This document shows, one piece after another, positions 1 to 8,830 of a stretch of DNA of 64,000 nt. Both the position numbers and the translations under genes were made by a program. Position 1 is the stretch's first letter; each line of letters opens with the position of its first letter. The notes under the pieces were generated by a model. The model searched no databases. It saw only the letters and a list, made by a program, of their open reading frames with translations, and was not told where the DNA came from. This stretch comes from G963662605 sp963667005 (GTDB lineage: Bacteria; Bacteroidota; Ignavibacteria; Ignavibacteriales; Ignavibacteriaceae). The DNA lies in assembly GCA_963667005.1 (NCBI GenBank), contig OY762937.1, forward strand, positions 3,782,001 through 3,846,000, given 5' to 3'.

Positions 1-1043
1 TCCTTAACAACGGCAGTCCGGAGATCGAATCAGCCGTCGCGGCACTTGATGGAAATATTTGCCGCTGCACCGGCTACACCGGAATAAGACGCAGCCTCAA
101 TGGCGTACTGAATGCATTCAACACTTCGAAGCAGGATTCCGGAATTGATAAGCTCATAGAATTGAAAATTGTTCCTTCATACTTTACTCAAGTTGCTCAA
201 AAACTGCAAAACATTGAACCTCAGAAACAGGCACCATCAGGTAATGTTCGCATTGGCGGTGGAACCGATCTGTTTGTGCAAAGATGGGAAAGTTTGTATG
301 AGTCAGATGTTGAATTGCTTTCAAGCAATCCATCATTGAAAGGAATTTCAAAAACCACTGACGCTATTATTATCGGCGGAGGCACTACGCATAGCGAAAT
401 AGCCGACTCGGAAATCATTCATGACGTATTTCCTCAAATTCGTGACGGCCTTAAACTTTTCGGTTCTTTGCCGATCAGAAACAGAGGCACAGTTGCCGGG
501 AATATCTGCAATGCCTCACCTATTGCCGACATAGTTAACATCTTCCTTGCGTTGGGAGCTTCTGTAACGTTGGTAAAGGGACAAGCAAAGCGCGAACTCC
601 TGCTCAAAGATTTCTACAAAGGGTATAAGTCTCTTGATAAAGCTCCGGATGAAATACTTGCAAGTGTTTCAATTCCGTTGCCCAAAGAAACTTTCCTTTT
701 TAATTATGAAAAAATCTCGCGCAGAATGCATCTTGATATTGCAAGTGTGAACAGCACTTGTTATCTGGAAATGAAAGATGGAATAATTCTTCAAGCCAGT
801 ATTTCTGCAGGCGGTGTTGCCGCAGTTCCCTTCTTTCTGAAACAGACTGGCGCTTACCTTGCGGGTAAGTCAATGAGTCCGGCGGTAATGAGAGAGGCTG
901 CAAAAACTGCAATGGCAGAGATTGCTCCTATTAGTGATGCCCGTGGTTCAGCTGAATATAAAACAGTTTTACTTGGTCAGTTAATTAAGGCACATTTATA
1001 CAAGTGCTTCCCTGAACAGATTCCGGCGGAGGAGGTATTATGA
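1..1043 (+). CDS. xdhA: Xanthine dehydrogenase small subunit, 2Fe-2S + FAD domains fused (5' end outside window)
   Basis: Open from the left edge in the frame whose first full codon is at position 3, giving 346 visible residues, so the gene starts upstream. The first ~50 residues are the end of the [2Fe-2S]-binding domain, with the paired-Cys motif GNICRCTGYTG at residues 18-28. After a short linker comes a CO-dehydrogenase-type FAD domain, with GGGTDLF near residue 85 and LPIRNRGTVAGNICNASP further on. A TTG near 162 would give an FAD-only protein, but the frame is open and conserved upstream, so I reject it. Such FeS+FAD subunits pass electrons from the molybdenum site to NAD+ or another acceptor in purine catabolism. 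The stop overlaps the start of the next gene (ATGA). Confidence 0.88.
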   Translation, partial: LNNGSPEIESAVAALDGNICRCTGYTGIRRSLNGVLNAFNTSKQDSGIDKLIELKIVPSYFTQVAQKLQNIEPQKQAPSGNVRIGGGTDLFVQRWESLYESDVELLSSNPSLKGISKTTDAIIIGGGTTHSEIADSEIIHDVFPQIRDGLKLFGSLPIRNRGTVAGNICNASPIADIVNIFLALGASVTLVKGQAKRELLLKDFYKGYKSLDKAPDEILASVSIPLPKETFLFNYEKISRRMHLDIASVNSTCYLEMKDGIILQASISAGGVAAVPFFLKQTGAYLAGKSMSPAVMREAAKTAMAEIAPISDARGSAEYKTVLLGQLIKAHLYKCFPEQIPAEEVL

Positions 1044-3292
1044 AAAATTATGATTCATTCCACCACGTCAAAGGAGAATCGAAGTACGTTGATGACTTAT
1101 TGACGCAAGAAGGAACACTGCACGGATATGTCGTTTATTCACAAGTAGCCCATGGCGTGATAAAATCAATTGACGTTTCTAAAGCCCTTGCCATGCCGGG
1201 TGTCCATGCTGTTTTAACGGCAAAAGATATTCCCGGTGAAAATCAAATCGGCGGCATTGTTAAAGATGAAGAATTGTTCGCCACGCACCACGTTCACTTT
1301 GTCGGTAATCCGATAGGCATGGTTGTCGCGGAATCAAAATTCCTTGCACATAAAGCAGCAAAAGAAGTTATTGTTGAAATTGAACCTCTTCCAGCTGTAT
1401 TCGATCCGAGAGAAGCATTCAAAAAAGGCGATTTGATTATTCCGCCAAAAGTTTTCACACTTGGAGATACATCCAAGGGTTTTGCCGAATGCGATATCAT
1501 CATTGAGGGCAAGGCTGAATCAGGCGGACAGGAACATCTTTACCTTGAGACTCAGGGTGCATATGCATTCCCGGTTGAAGGCGGTGGAGTAAAAGTATTT
1601 TCGTCCACTCAAAGCCCAACTGCAGTACAAAGAACCGTAGCGCAAGTTCTCGCACTTCCGATGAACCGGGTAGAAGTTGATGTTGCCCGTCTCGGTGGCG
1701 GATTCGGCGGCAAGGAAGATCAGGCATCTGCTTGGGCTGTTATGGCGGCTCTCGGCGCAAAAGTATTAAAGAAGCCGGTTAAATTAATTCTGCCGCGGCA
1801 GGAAGACATGCGCATGACCGGAAAACGCCATCCGTATTCATCCGATTACAAACTCGGCTTGAAGAAAGACGGAACCATTCTCGCATATGAAGCAACATTC
1901 TATCAGAATTCAGGTGCAACGGCAGATCTATCCCCTGCTATTCTTGAACGTACATTGTTCCACTGCACAAACAGTTATTACGTCCCCAACGTAAAAGCCG
2001 TAGCTTACAGTTGCAAAACAAATCTTCCTCCAAATACTGCATTTAGAGGATTCGGCGGACCACAGGGAATGTTTGCCTTTGAAGCAGCTTTATACAAGGC
2101 AGCTGAGGTAATGAAGGTTGATCCGACATACCTGCAAAAGAAAAATATGATCAAGGAAGGTGACGAGTTTTCTTACGGTCAGCGCGCAAGATTCATGTAT
2201 CTAGACCGCTGCTATGCAGAAGCTGAAGAAAGGTATAACTTGTCAGCGATCAGAGCAGGTGTTGAGGAATTCAATAAAACAAACAAACTTGTAAAGAAGG
2301 GCATCTATGTAATGCCGGTCTGTTTCGGTATTTCTTTCACCACGACATTTTTGAATCAGGCAAGCGCTCTTGTCCATATTTATACCGATGGCAGCATTAA
2401 CATAAGTACTGCTGCTGTTGAAATGGGACAAGGTGTTAACGCTAAAATGATTCGCATTGCGTCAACCATCTTTTCCGTTAATCCGGAGCGCATTAGAATT
2501 GACACGACTAATACTTCCCGCGTGGCTAATACTTCAGCTACCGCTGCTAGCAAAGGTGCCGATCTGAACGGATTTGCCACTCAAGTTGCTTGCGAGATAA
2601 TTTTCAAAAGACTTCAATCTTCCGCTGCTGACATGCTTGGAAAGAGTGAACCAGATAAAGTGTCTTTCGTTGATGAAGTGGTTTATTACGATAACGTTCA
2701 GACTGCAATCAACTGGGAGCAACTTATCTGGGCAACTTACGTAAAACGTATCAGTTTATCGGCTCAGGCGCATCATGCCACTCCTGATATTTTCTTTGAT
2801 AAGGAAAAATCAAAGGGACAGGCATTTGCCTACCACGCAACCGGCGTTGCAATTGTAGAAGCAACAGTTGATTGTGTCCGCGGTATTTATGATATTGATT
2901 CAGTTAAAATCGTACATGACATCGGAAAAAGTTTACATCCTATGGTTGACTTAGGTCAGGTTGAAGGTGCAGCCGCTCAGGGAATCGGTTGGATGACTAT
3001 GGAAGAAGTCATTTATAATGATAAAGGCAAACTCATTACCGATGCATTATCAACATATAAAATACCAGACATTTATTCGGCCCCGAAAGATATTCAAGTA
3101 CATTTCCTTGATAATGCAGATAATCCATTTGGCCCTTTCAAATCGAAGGCTGTTGGTGAACCTCCTTTAATGTATGGCATCGGAGCCTACTTCGCAATAT
3201 TGAATGCAATTAAAGAAGTGAAGAAGGATGTATCATTTGACATAGTTGCACCAATGACTCCGGAACGGGTCATGATGTACCTGCAGAGATAA
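1040..3292 (+). CDS. xdhB: Xanthine dehydrogenase molybdopterin-binding subunit
   Basis: 750 residues, the usual size of a bacterial XdhB. Family motifs in order: GGQEHLYLE (162-170), RLGGGFGGKE (~220), AFRGFGGPQG (~335), EMGQGVN (~470) and AVGEPPL (~705). The last carries the catalytic Glu, and AFRGFGGPQ carries the Arg typical of purine hydroxylases. The subunit holds the Mo-pterin cofactor and should oxidise hypoxanthine/xanthine, although a related aldehyde or heterocycle substrate cannot be excluded from sequence. The start overlaps xdhA by 4 bases with GGAGGAGG just upstream, so the two are translationally coupled. A strong hairpin follows the stop. Confidence 0.9.
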   Translation: MKNYDSFHHVKGESKYVDDLLTQEGTLHGYVVYSQVAHGVIKSIDVSKALAMPGVHAVLTAKDIPGENQIGGIVKDEELFATHHVHFVGNPIGMVVAESKFLAHKAAKEVIVEIEPLPAVFDPREAFKKGDLIIPPKVFTLGDTSKGFAECDIIIEGKAESGGQEHLYLETQGAYAFPVEGGGVKVFSSTQSPTAVQRTVAQVLALPMNRVEVDVARLGGGFGGKEDQASAWAVMAALGAKVLKKPVKLILPRQEDMRMTGKRHPYSSDYKLGLKKDGTILAYEATFYQNSGATADLSPAILERTLFHCTNSYYVPNVKAVAYSCKTNLPPNTAFRGFGGPQGMFAFEAALYKAAEVMKVDPTYLQKKNMIKEGDEFSYGQRARFMYLDRCYAEAEERYNLSAIRAGVEEFNKTNKLVKKGIYVMPVCFGISFTTTFLNQASALVHIYTDGSINISTAAVEMGQGVNAKMIRIASTIFSVNPERIRIDTTNTSRVANTSATAASKGADLNGFATQVACEIIFKRLQSSAADMLGKSEPDKVSFVDEVVYYDNVQTAINWEQLIWATYVKRISLSAQAHHATPDIFFDKEKSKGQAFAYHATGVAIVEATVDCVRGIYDIDSVKIVHDIGKSLHPMVDLGQVEGAAAQGIGWMTMEEVIYNDKGKLITDALSTYKIPDIYSAPKDIQVHFLDNADNPFGPFKSKAVGEPPLMYGIGAYFAILNAIKEVKKDVSFDIVAPMTPERVMMYLQR

Positions 3293-3310
3293 TGACATCA
3301 TTAAAATTAA

Positions 3311-3340
3311 AAAAGGACGAAACATTTGTTTCGTCCTTTT
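3311..3340. terminator. Bidirectional intrinsic terminator
   Basis: A perfect 13-bp stem (AAAAGGACGAAAC / GTTTCGTCCTTTT) with a 4-base loop, A-rich on one side and T-rich on the other. It lies between the convergent xdhB and esterase genes and can serve both strands. Confidence 0.85.
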
Positions 3341-3368
3341 GCTTTTAAAGACAACCTGTAGATGCGTG

Positions 3369-4541
3369 TTAGTTTTTCTTATCAATCTTGTAGAACAGCA
3401 GCAGCGGATTGGCAATACGATTCGCCCAAGCCCGTTCGCTGTGCTCAGCTTTTTCATCTTTTACCCAGAAAAGGTTTTTATTCATCACGAAACCTTTTTT
3501 CCGCAACACTTTTAACATGTCATCAATACCGGGTTGCAGCTGTGCATCAAGACCAACGCCCCCATTATCAACATAAATCAGACAGTCCTGGGTAGGTGCA
3601 TCCAGCTTCTCCACAACCTCTGCATAATCTAGATTCCCGATTTTAAATGCCGGGGAAAAGCACCCTGCTTTTGAGAACACTTCAGGATGCGACCATATTG
3701 CAACTAAAGAAATCAATCCACCCATAGAAGAACCCGCAACAGCAGTATTGGCTCTGCCAGGCTTTGTCCGGTATTTTGTATCAATCATGGGCTTCACAAC
3801 ATTGATAATAAAATTTAAATATGCTTTGGCTTCTTTGCCATAACTGTATTCTGGCCCGCGATTATTGGTGCAATACATTCCGACAATGATAACCGGCTCA
3901 ATTACTCCGGCTCTGATAAGGCTGTCCGCGCGCTCATCCGCTTCCCAGTCATATCCAAAAGATGCGGTTGCGGGGTCAAAAACATTTTGTCCGTCATGCA
4001 TGTACAACACCGGATATCTGCGAGTAGTATCATTCTCGTAACCGGGCGGAGTCCAAACAACGACATCGCGAGGCAATATTCCTTCACCTTTCATTGCAGC
4101 GTAATAATCAAGTTTGCCGGTCACCTGCCCATGCGAGGCTCTTTTCTGCCCGTTATTCCACATTTTGATAGTGTGCTTTAATACCGTGTCGGACTCAATA
4201 TCAGCGACACAATTATCGGGGATAACCCCAGGTTCAAACATCGCTTCCGTTTCCCATGACCCTTTGGTAAATTTATACTCAAGACGGGCTCCGTCAGCAA
4301 CTTGAATTGTCTTCCGGAATACATTGCCGCTCACATTTTGCATTTGAACAGCGAGTGGATTCCATCCGCCAAGCTCCTCGTGATTGCCGGTGATATAAAC
4401 ATTCTCTCCGGTCAATACATTTTCTGCTATTATTTCAATAACAACATTGTGAGATGTTTGAGCATTTGCCATAACTATTAAAGTACTTGAAATGAAAACA
4501 GTGATTAAAAGAGAGATGAGGGTAAAGCGTGGTAATTTCAT
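3369..4541 (-). CDS. Secreted esterase with N-terminal CBM20-like domain
   Basis: 390 residues. An N-terminal signal peptide (~27 residues, ending ANAQ) is followed by a starch-binding (CBM20)-like beta domain at ~30-130, recognisable by VYITGNHEELGGWNP and a later LEYKFTKGSWE. The C-terminal ~240 residues are a putative-esterase (esterase D/Fes-like) alpha/beta hydrolase, with YMHDGQNVFD, the nucleophile elbow GSSMGG (Ser ~272), an acidic residue in YVDNGG and a late His in EHSERAW. The likely role is hydrolysis of an ester or polysaccharide-linked substrate outside the cytoplasm. The gene is monocistronic, convergent with xdhB. The substrate cannot be read from sequence. Confidence 0.8.
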   Translation of the reverse strand: MKLPRFTLISLLITVFISSTLIVMANAQTSHNVVIEIIAENVLTGENVYITGNHEELGGWNPLAVQMQNVSGNVFRKTIQVADGARLEYKFTKGSWETEAMFEPGVIPDNCVADIESDTVLKHTIKMWNNGQKRASHGQVTGKLDYYAAMKGEGILPRDVVVWTPPGYENDTTRRYPVLYMHDGQNVFDPATASFGYDWEADERADSLIRAGVIEPVIIVGMYCTNNRGPEYSYGKEAKAYLNFIINVVKPMIDTKYRTKPGRANTAVAGSSMGGLISLVAIWSHPEVFSKAGCFSPAFKIGNLDYAEVVEKLDAPTQDCLIYVDNGGVGLDAQLQPGIDDMLKVLRKKGFVMNKNLFWVKDEKAEHSERAWANRIANPLLLFYKIDKKN

Positions 4542-4573
4542 AGATATGCTCTAAAAAATTAAAGAAAAAGTAT

Positions 4574-4607
4574 AGAGCAGTTCCTCCAGAGATGAAAGAA
4601 CTGCTCT
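4574..4607 (-). terminator. Intrinsic terminator of the envelope cluster
   Basis: A 10-bp stem (AGAGCAGTTC / GAACTGCTCT) followed on the minus strand by a T-rich tract. It sits directly after the stop of the SLBB gene. Confidence 0.75.
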
Positions 4608-4614
4608 TTAAAAA

Positions 4615-6018
4615 CTATTTTGTTACCTGAACAATCAACAAGGCAGTTGTCGCAATACCGCCAATGATCGCGGCATACCTAGCTGTGATGTCAAGATAAT
4701 GATTGAAACTGTATACAGGTGTTTTGGGAACAAATACAAAATCACCCGGCTCTACACGGAATGACTTGTGTCTGTCGGTAGCAGAAATCCATTCTTTTGT
4801 TTCACCCTTGATAACCATAACATCTTCTTTTGCGAGTTCCGTCGTCCCTCCGGCTTTTTCTACGTAGTAGTTAAAATCTTTGTCAGGAGCATACAATACT
4901 TTACCGGGACGGGTTACCTGCCCAAAAACAGTGACATAATGTTCCTGCTGAGGAACATATATAAAATCACCTTCACGAAGGATATACTTTGCTGCATCTG
5001 AAGTGCTGTCTTCGTAATTGGCAAGACTTACGCGTTCATTGTTTAATAAACTGCGCAATCTTGTTTCAATCGCAAAATATGCCGTGTCTTCTTCAGTAAG
5101 ATTGGCAGTTCGAAGAAACATGCTGTTTTCAATAGCGTTCATTTTATCAAGAAGCCCGGATTGAAGTTTATCAATCTGATTTTTGTCTTCGTAAGTCCAT
5201 CCGAATTCTTTTTGCAAGTACATCGGGGAAAGATCATTATAGTTAAATACTATCGCTTTTCCTTTTGAGGCAAACTTAGTTAATCCACCGGCTTTTTTAA
5301 TGACATCGGCTAAAGTATTGTGACCTTTATTTGCAGGAATATAACCAGGCATAACCACCTCACCTGAGATATACACAGCATAATCACGGCGAAGATCCTC
5401 ATCTGCAACAACACGGATGCGATCACCTCTTTCCAGAGATATGTTGTCGGTGAGTTTTGCTTGTACTAATGTTTCTTTCGTTCCGTCATATGACAGGCGT
5501 GAAATTTCTATGCCTTTAATGTTTTCAAATGCCTTGTTTATTCCACCACATAACAAAAGTACATCGGCAAGTTTATCTCCTTCAACATATTGCAAACGCT
5601 GTGAGTTTGTAACGGCACCAATCACGGAAATAAAACCACGATTTTCGTCATAGAAAGGGAAAATAAGAACATCTTCGTTCTTCAAATACGGATTATCTTT
5701 AAAATCACCCGTAATCCGAAATTTCTGTATATCGATTTTCTCACTCGCCCCGTTAAGATGTTTAACAGTTACATCGCGCAATGGGAAATTTCCATACTTT
5801 TCAGAGAGTCGAGTAATAAGTTGATCGACTCTTTCATAGGCGGAGGCAGCAAAAGTACCTTTTATCGGAGAACCACCGGCAACGCTTACCGATATTTGAG
5901 GACCATTAATCTCAATCATCGTGTTTTGTTTTGGTAGGGACTGTCCATTCAATTCCATCAAGCATACCGACATCAATACTACAAGGAATGCGAGTTTTAT
6001 CTTTCGAAATATTGTCAT
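4615..6018 (-). CDS. SLBB-domain polysaccharide export protein
   Basis: 467 residues with an N-terminal signal sequence (hydrophobic to about residue 25, then NGQS). Three segments resemble SLBB/soluble-ligand-binding beta-grasp repeats (GFISVIGAVTNSQRLQYVEG, YISGEVVMPGYIPANKGHN, TVFGQVTRPGKVLYAPDKD). Between them is an alpha-helical stretch, and at the C-terminus one membrane segment (AAIIGGIATTALLIVQV). The layout is that of Wza-like outer-membrane export proteins, though there is no lipobox Cys and the terminal helix could anchor it. It lies 30 bp downstream of rfbB in a surface-polysaccharide cluster. Confidence 0.78.
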   Translation of the reverse strand: MTIFRKIKLAFLVVLMSVCLMELNGQSLPKQNTMIEINGPQISVSVAGGSPIKGTFAASAYERVDQLITRLSEKYGNFPLRDVTVKHLNGASEKIDIQKFRITGDFKDNPYLKNEDVLIFPFYDENRGFISVIGAVTNSQRLQYVEGDKLADVLLLCGGINKAFENIKGIEISRLSYDGTKETLVQAKLTDNISLERGDRIRVVADEDLRRDYAVYISGEVVMPGYIPANKGHNTLADVIKKAGGLTKFASKGKAIVFNYNDLSPMYLQKEFGWTYEDKNQIDKLQSGLLDKMNAIENSMFLRTANLTEEDTAYFAIETRLRSLLNNERVSLANYEDSTSDAAKYILREGDFIYVPQQEHYVTVFGQVTRPGKVLYAPDKDFNYYVEKAGGTTELAKEDVMVIKGETKEWISATDRHKSFRVEPGDFVFVPKTPVYSFNHYLDITARYAAIIGGIATTALLIVQVTK

Positions 6019-6048
6019 TCAGATTCTAACCTTTCAAATCTTTTGATG

Positions 6049-7062
6049 TTATCTATTACTATACTGTTTTTCATAGTAAGAGGTGTATTCGCCTGAAATA
6101 ATAGACTTCCACCACTGTTCATTTTTTAGATACCACTGAATAGTATGCTCAATCGCTTCCGCAAATTGAAATTTCGGCTTCCATCCCAATTCATTTTGAA
6201 TTTTTGATGAATCTATTGCATATCTGCGGTCATGTCCGGGACGATCTTTAACAAATTCAATGAGCGACTCCGGCTTATTCAGATTTTTCAAGATCAACTT
6301 GATAATCTCAATATTAGGCATTTCGTTACTTGCCCCGACATTATAAATTTCGCCGATACGACCGTCATTGAATACCATATCGATAGCACGGTTATGATCT
6401 ATTACATAGATCCAATCACGTACATACATACCATCGCCATATACCGGCAGCTTTTTATCATGCAGGGCGTTCATGATAATCAACGGAATAAGTTTTTCCG
6501 GAAATTGCAGCGGACCATAATTATTCGAACATCTCGTAATTACAATCGGCATGCCGTAAGTATGATAGAAGGCCATCGCCATCATATCTGATGCAGCCTT
6601 GGAAGATGAATACGGGCTGTTTGGTGAAAGTGGCGTTGATTCAGTGAATAAACCTGTCTTGCCTAAACTTCCATAAACTTCATCTGTAGATATCTGCAAA
6701 AACTTTTCGACTTCAAATCTGCGGGCCGTTTCGAGAAGCACGTTTGTACCCATAACGTTGGTTTGGTAAAATACCGATGAACCTAAAATGCTTCTATCTA
6801 CATGAGATTCAGCCGCAAAATTAATAACATGTTTAATTTTATATTTTTCGAATAAGTAAGAGACCAATTCAGCGTTTCCGATATCGCCCTTAACGAAACG
6901 ATAGCGCGGATTATTTTCACTTTCCTGAAGATTCGCCAAATTTCCGGCGTACGTAAGTTTATCTAAGTTGACAATAAAATAATCATCACGTTCTTTAAGA
7001 ATGTGGTTCACATAATTACTGCCGATAAAACCCGCGCCGCCTGTTACCAAAATTGTTTTCAT
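6049..7062 (-). CDS. rfbB: dTDP-glucose 4,6-dehydratase
   Basis: 337 residues, an extended short-chain dehydrogenase. Visible motifs are the NAD-binding TGGAGFIGSNYV at the N-terminus, catalytic STDEVYG, the YSSSK active-site Tyr-Lys pair, and NNYGPLQFPEKLIP. It converts dTDP-glucose to dTDP-4-keto-6-deoxyglucose, an early step to rhamnose and other deoxysugars. rfbA, rfbC and rfbD are not in the window. It sits between an outer-membrane protein and the SLBB exporter, which supports a role in cell-surface glycan synthesis. Confidence 0.93.
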   Translation of the reverse strand: MKTILVTGGAGFIGSNYVNHILKERDDYFIVNLDKLTYAGNLANLQESENNPRYRFVKGDIGNAELVSYLFEKYKIKHVINFAAESHVDRSILGSSVFYQTNVMGTNVLLETARRFEVEKFLQISTDEVYGSLGKTGLFTESTPLSPNSPYSSSKAASDMMAMAFYHTYGMPIVITRCSNNYGPLQFPEKLIPLIIMNALHDKKLPVYGDGMYVRDWIYVIDHNRAIDMVFNDGRIGEIYNVGASNEMPNIEIIKLILKNLNKPESLIEFVKDRPGHDRRYAIDSSKIQNELGWKPKFQFAEAIEHTIQWYLKNEQWWKSIISGEYTSYYEKQYSNR

Positions 7063-7071
7063 GTAAGATTC

Positions 7072-7797
7072 CTAAAATGAGAAAAATCCGAGAAAAACGC
7101 CCGTCGTAATAAACAAACCACCGCCGTTCAAACTTTCAGGCACATCGTCTAAATTAATATTATTATCCATTGTCCATTTGTTGCCCAATGCGAAAGTATA
7201 ACCCACACCAACTCGCAGATCTACTATACGGTAAACAGGGATATCCAAATTTATCGTCGGAGCAATCGCAAAATACGAATTTTTTAAAGTTCTCGAATAA
7301 TTGGCCGTTGTTTTCTTGGGATCAGAAATTTCCGCCCAGATGGTATTCCAAGGTAATGAACCCTGATGCCTGGATATAATTATTTCGGTACTACCACCAC
7401 CAATAATTGCGCCGATGGAAATGGCCGGTTTATGTAAGAACGGTAGTGTATATTCTATGGTCAGTCCGCCAAATCCTGCCGAGTACTCAACTTCATTATT
7501 GAATCCATTAGCCCAGATTCCTTCTTTTGTAGAACCGCTGATGCCCATTCCACCAATTCTTAGATTTGGTACAACACCGATATAGACGAATCCGGCTCCA
7601 CCCGAAGCAAAAAATCCTTTTTCGGTAAGCTTTGGTGCGCCAAAGCCAGCAACATTGTCATTCACCGCACTGACATTCGGCACAATCCATCCCGGCTGAT
7701 AACCACCGCCTAAAGCAAACGGAGAATCAAAAAACGTTTTCCCTTGAGGAAAAAACTCGAATGCCAGAATACAAATAAGCATCAATACTTTTTTCAT
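7072..7797 (-). CDS. Putative outer-membrane protein of unknown function
   Basis: 241 residues from the ATG at 7797. A GTG 18 bases upstream would overlap kdsC, but it adds charged residues ahead of the signal peptide MKKVLMLICILAFEFF, so I prefer the ATG. The mature part is rich in Gly and alternating hydrophobic residues (for example FGGLTIEYTLPF, LRVGVGYTFALGN) and ends in Phe, as many outer-membrane beta-barrels do. I do not recognise a named family. It lies 10 bp before rfbB and directly after kdsC, in the envelope cluster. Confidence 0.65.
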   Translation of the reverse strand: MKKVLMLICILAFEFFPQGKTFFDSPFALGGGYQPGWIVPNVSAVNDNVAGFGAPKLTEKGFFASGGAGFVYIGVVPNLRIGGMGISGSTKEGIWANGFNNEVEYSAGFGGLTIEYTLPFLHKPAISIGAIIGGGSTEIIISRHQGSLPWNTIWAEISDPKKTTANYSRTLKNSYFAIAPTINLDIPVYRIVDLRVGVGYTFALGNKWTMDNNINLDDVPESLNGGGLFITTGVFLGFFSF

Positions 7798-7811
7798 AAT
7801 CAATCTACTTA

Positions 7812-8348
7812 TCACTTATTGTTTTGTATATATTCAATTTTCTTTTTCTGAGCCTTCATAATCATATCCACAACCTCCCTATATGCACCTTCTCCACCCT
7901 TTTTTGCGCAGACATAATCTACTATTTTTTTAACTTCATCAATAGCATCAGCTGGTGCAGCGCTGAATCCCACGTGCTTGAGAATTTCTATATCATTGAT
8001 ATCATCTCCGATAAATGCGATATTTTCGTAAGTATAGTTCTTTTGGGAACATACATCATCAAGCGCCTCGCATTTATCCCTAATACCGATATATATATGG
8101 TCGAATTTCAGACGCTCAGCCCTTGTACGGCCAATTGGTGAAGTATCCGATGTTATCATGCCAGTCTCAATACCGGATTTTTGCAGTATGACTGATCCCA
8201 TGCCGTCTCTCACAAAATACTTTTTCATGACCAAACCCTCGGGACTGTAGTACATTCCCCCGTCCGTTAGAACACCGTCAACATCGGTTAGAAAAGCCTT
8301 AATTTTTGCTAATTTCTTCTTTAAATCGGCTTTTTTACTGGTCTTCAA
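7812..8348 (-). CDS. kdsC: 3-deoxy-D-manno-octulosonate 8-phosphate phosphatase (KdsC-type HAD hydrolase)
   Basis: 178 residues, the usual KdsC length. HAD motifs: FLTDVDGVLTDGG (nucleophile Asp), ITSDTS, and FIGDDINDIEILKHVG. It releases phosphate from KDO-8-P, giving KDO for lipopolysaccharide inner core. The start is TTG at 8348: an in-frame TGA lies immediately upstream, no other start precedes the HAD motif, and AAGGAA is suitably placed. It is first in the minus-strand envelope cluster. Confidence 0.85.
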   Translation of the reverse strand: MKTSKKADLKKKLAKIKAFLTDVDGVLTDGGMYYSPEGLVMKKYFVRDGMGSVILQKSGIETGMITSDTSPIGRTRAERLKFDHIYIGIRDKCEALDDVCSQKNYTYENIAFIGDDINDIEILKHVGFSAAPADAIDEVKKIVDYVCAKKGGEGAYREVVDMIMKAQKKKIEYIQNNK

Positions 8349-8423
8349 TCAAGTTTCCTTAAATAAATTATGCGTAGAGACTTTATCTGAAAGAACTTAC
8401 AAAAATACTGATTTCGCACTTAA

Positions 8424-8453
8424 ATTATATGATTTTTTTCCATTTATTACCAA
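8424..8453 (-). promoter_or_regulatory. Candidate promoter upstream of kdsC
   Basis: On the minus strand TTGGTA and TATAAT are separated by 18 bases, about 70 bases before the kdsC TTG. Read by eye from consensus only. Confidence 0.3.
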
Positions 8454-8646
8454 GCGCAAAGCAGTAAAATATTAAGAAAAACTTTATGACTATCGTTTTA
8501 AGTTAAATCAAGTTATTAGTTATCCTTTCAAACCGCCGCCAATAAAGTTACTGCAGGTTCAGAGACTTTATTTTGGGATTTTATGCAAAATGCGGGGCTC
8601 TCGCTCTTCCTCTCTCGGATTGAATCTATCACAACTGCCCCTTCTT

Positions 8647-8750
8647 AAGGTAAACACGAACTCACCCTCGCCAGATGAAGAAAAACCAAACTTAAATCTT
8701 CGGGCTCTCCCCTCTCTTGGTAAGAGAGGGGACGGGGGTGAGTTCACCTT
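8647..8750. repeat. Palindromic intergenic repeat with CTCACCC/GGGTGAG ends
   Basis: The ends form an inverted repeat: AAGGT...GAACTCACCCTCG on the left and CGGGGGTGAGTTCACCTT on the right. Nested in the right half is a perfect 10-bp hairpin CCCCTCTCTT-GGT-AAGAGAGGGG (8709-8731). The design matches the element at 31518-31686. No transposase is nearby. Confidence 0.65.
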
Positions 8751-8830
8751 TGCTAAACCTATTCGGGGCAACTTTCGACAATTTTATTTAAATTGCATGA
8801 TGTTTTTAATTTTTCTGAATTGAGGAGCGA

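Larger units (their letters stand above)
8349..8830. other. Intergenic region between divergent kdsC and dCMP deaminase
   Basis: 482 bases with no convincing gene. Short open frames on both strands (8568-8823) are proline/arginine-rich reading of a repeat. It holds the candidate kdsC promoter, the palindromic repeat at 8647-8750, and an AT-rich stretch before the deaminase start, which has GAGGAG as its ribosome binding site. Confidence 0.6.

Noticed and set aside
8568..8823. Short Pro/Arg-rich frames on both strands before the dCMP deaminase
   Set aside because: They are translations of the palindromic repeat, not genes.
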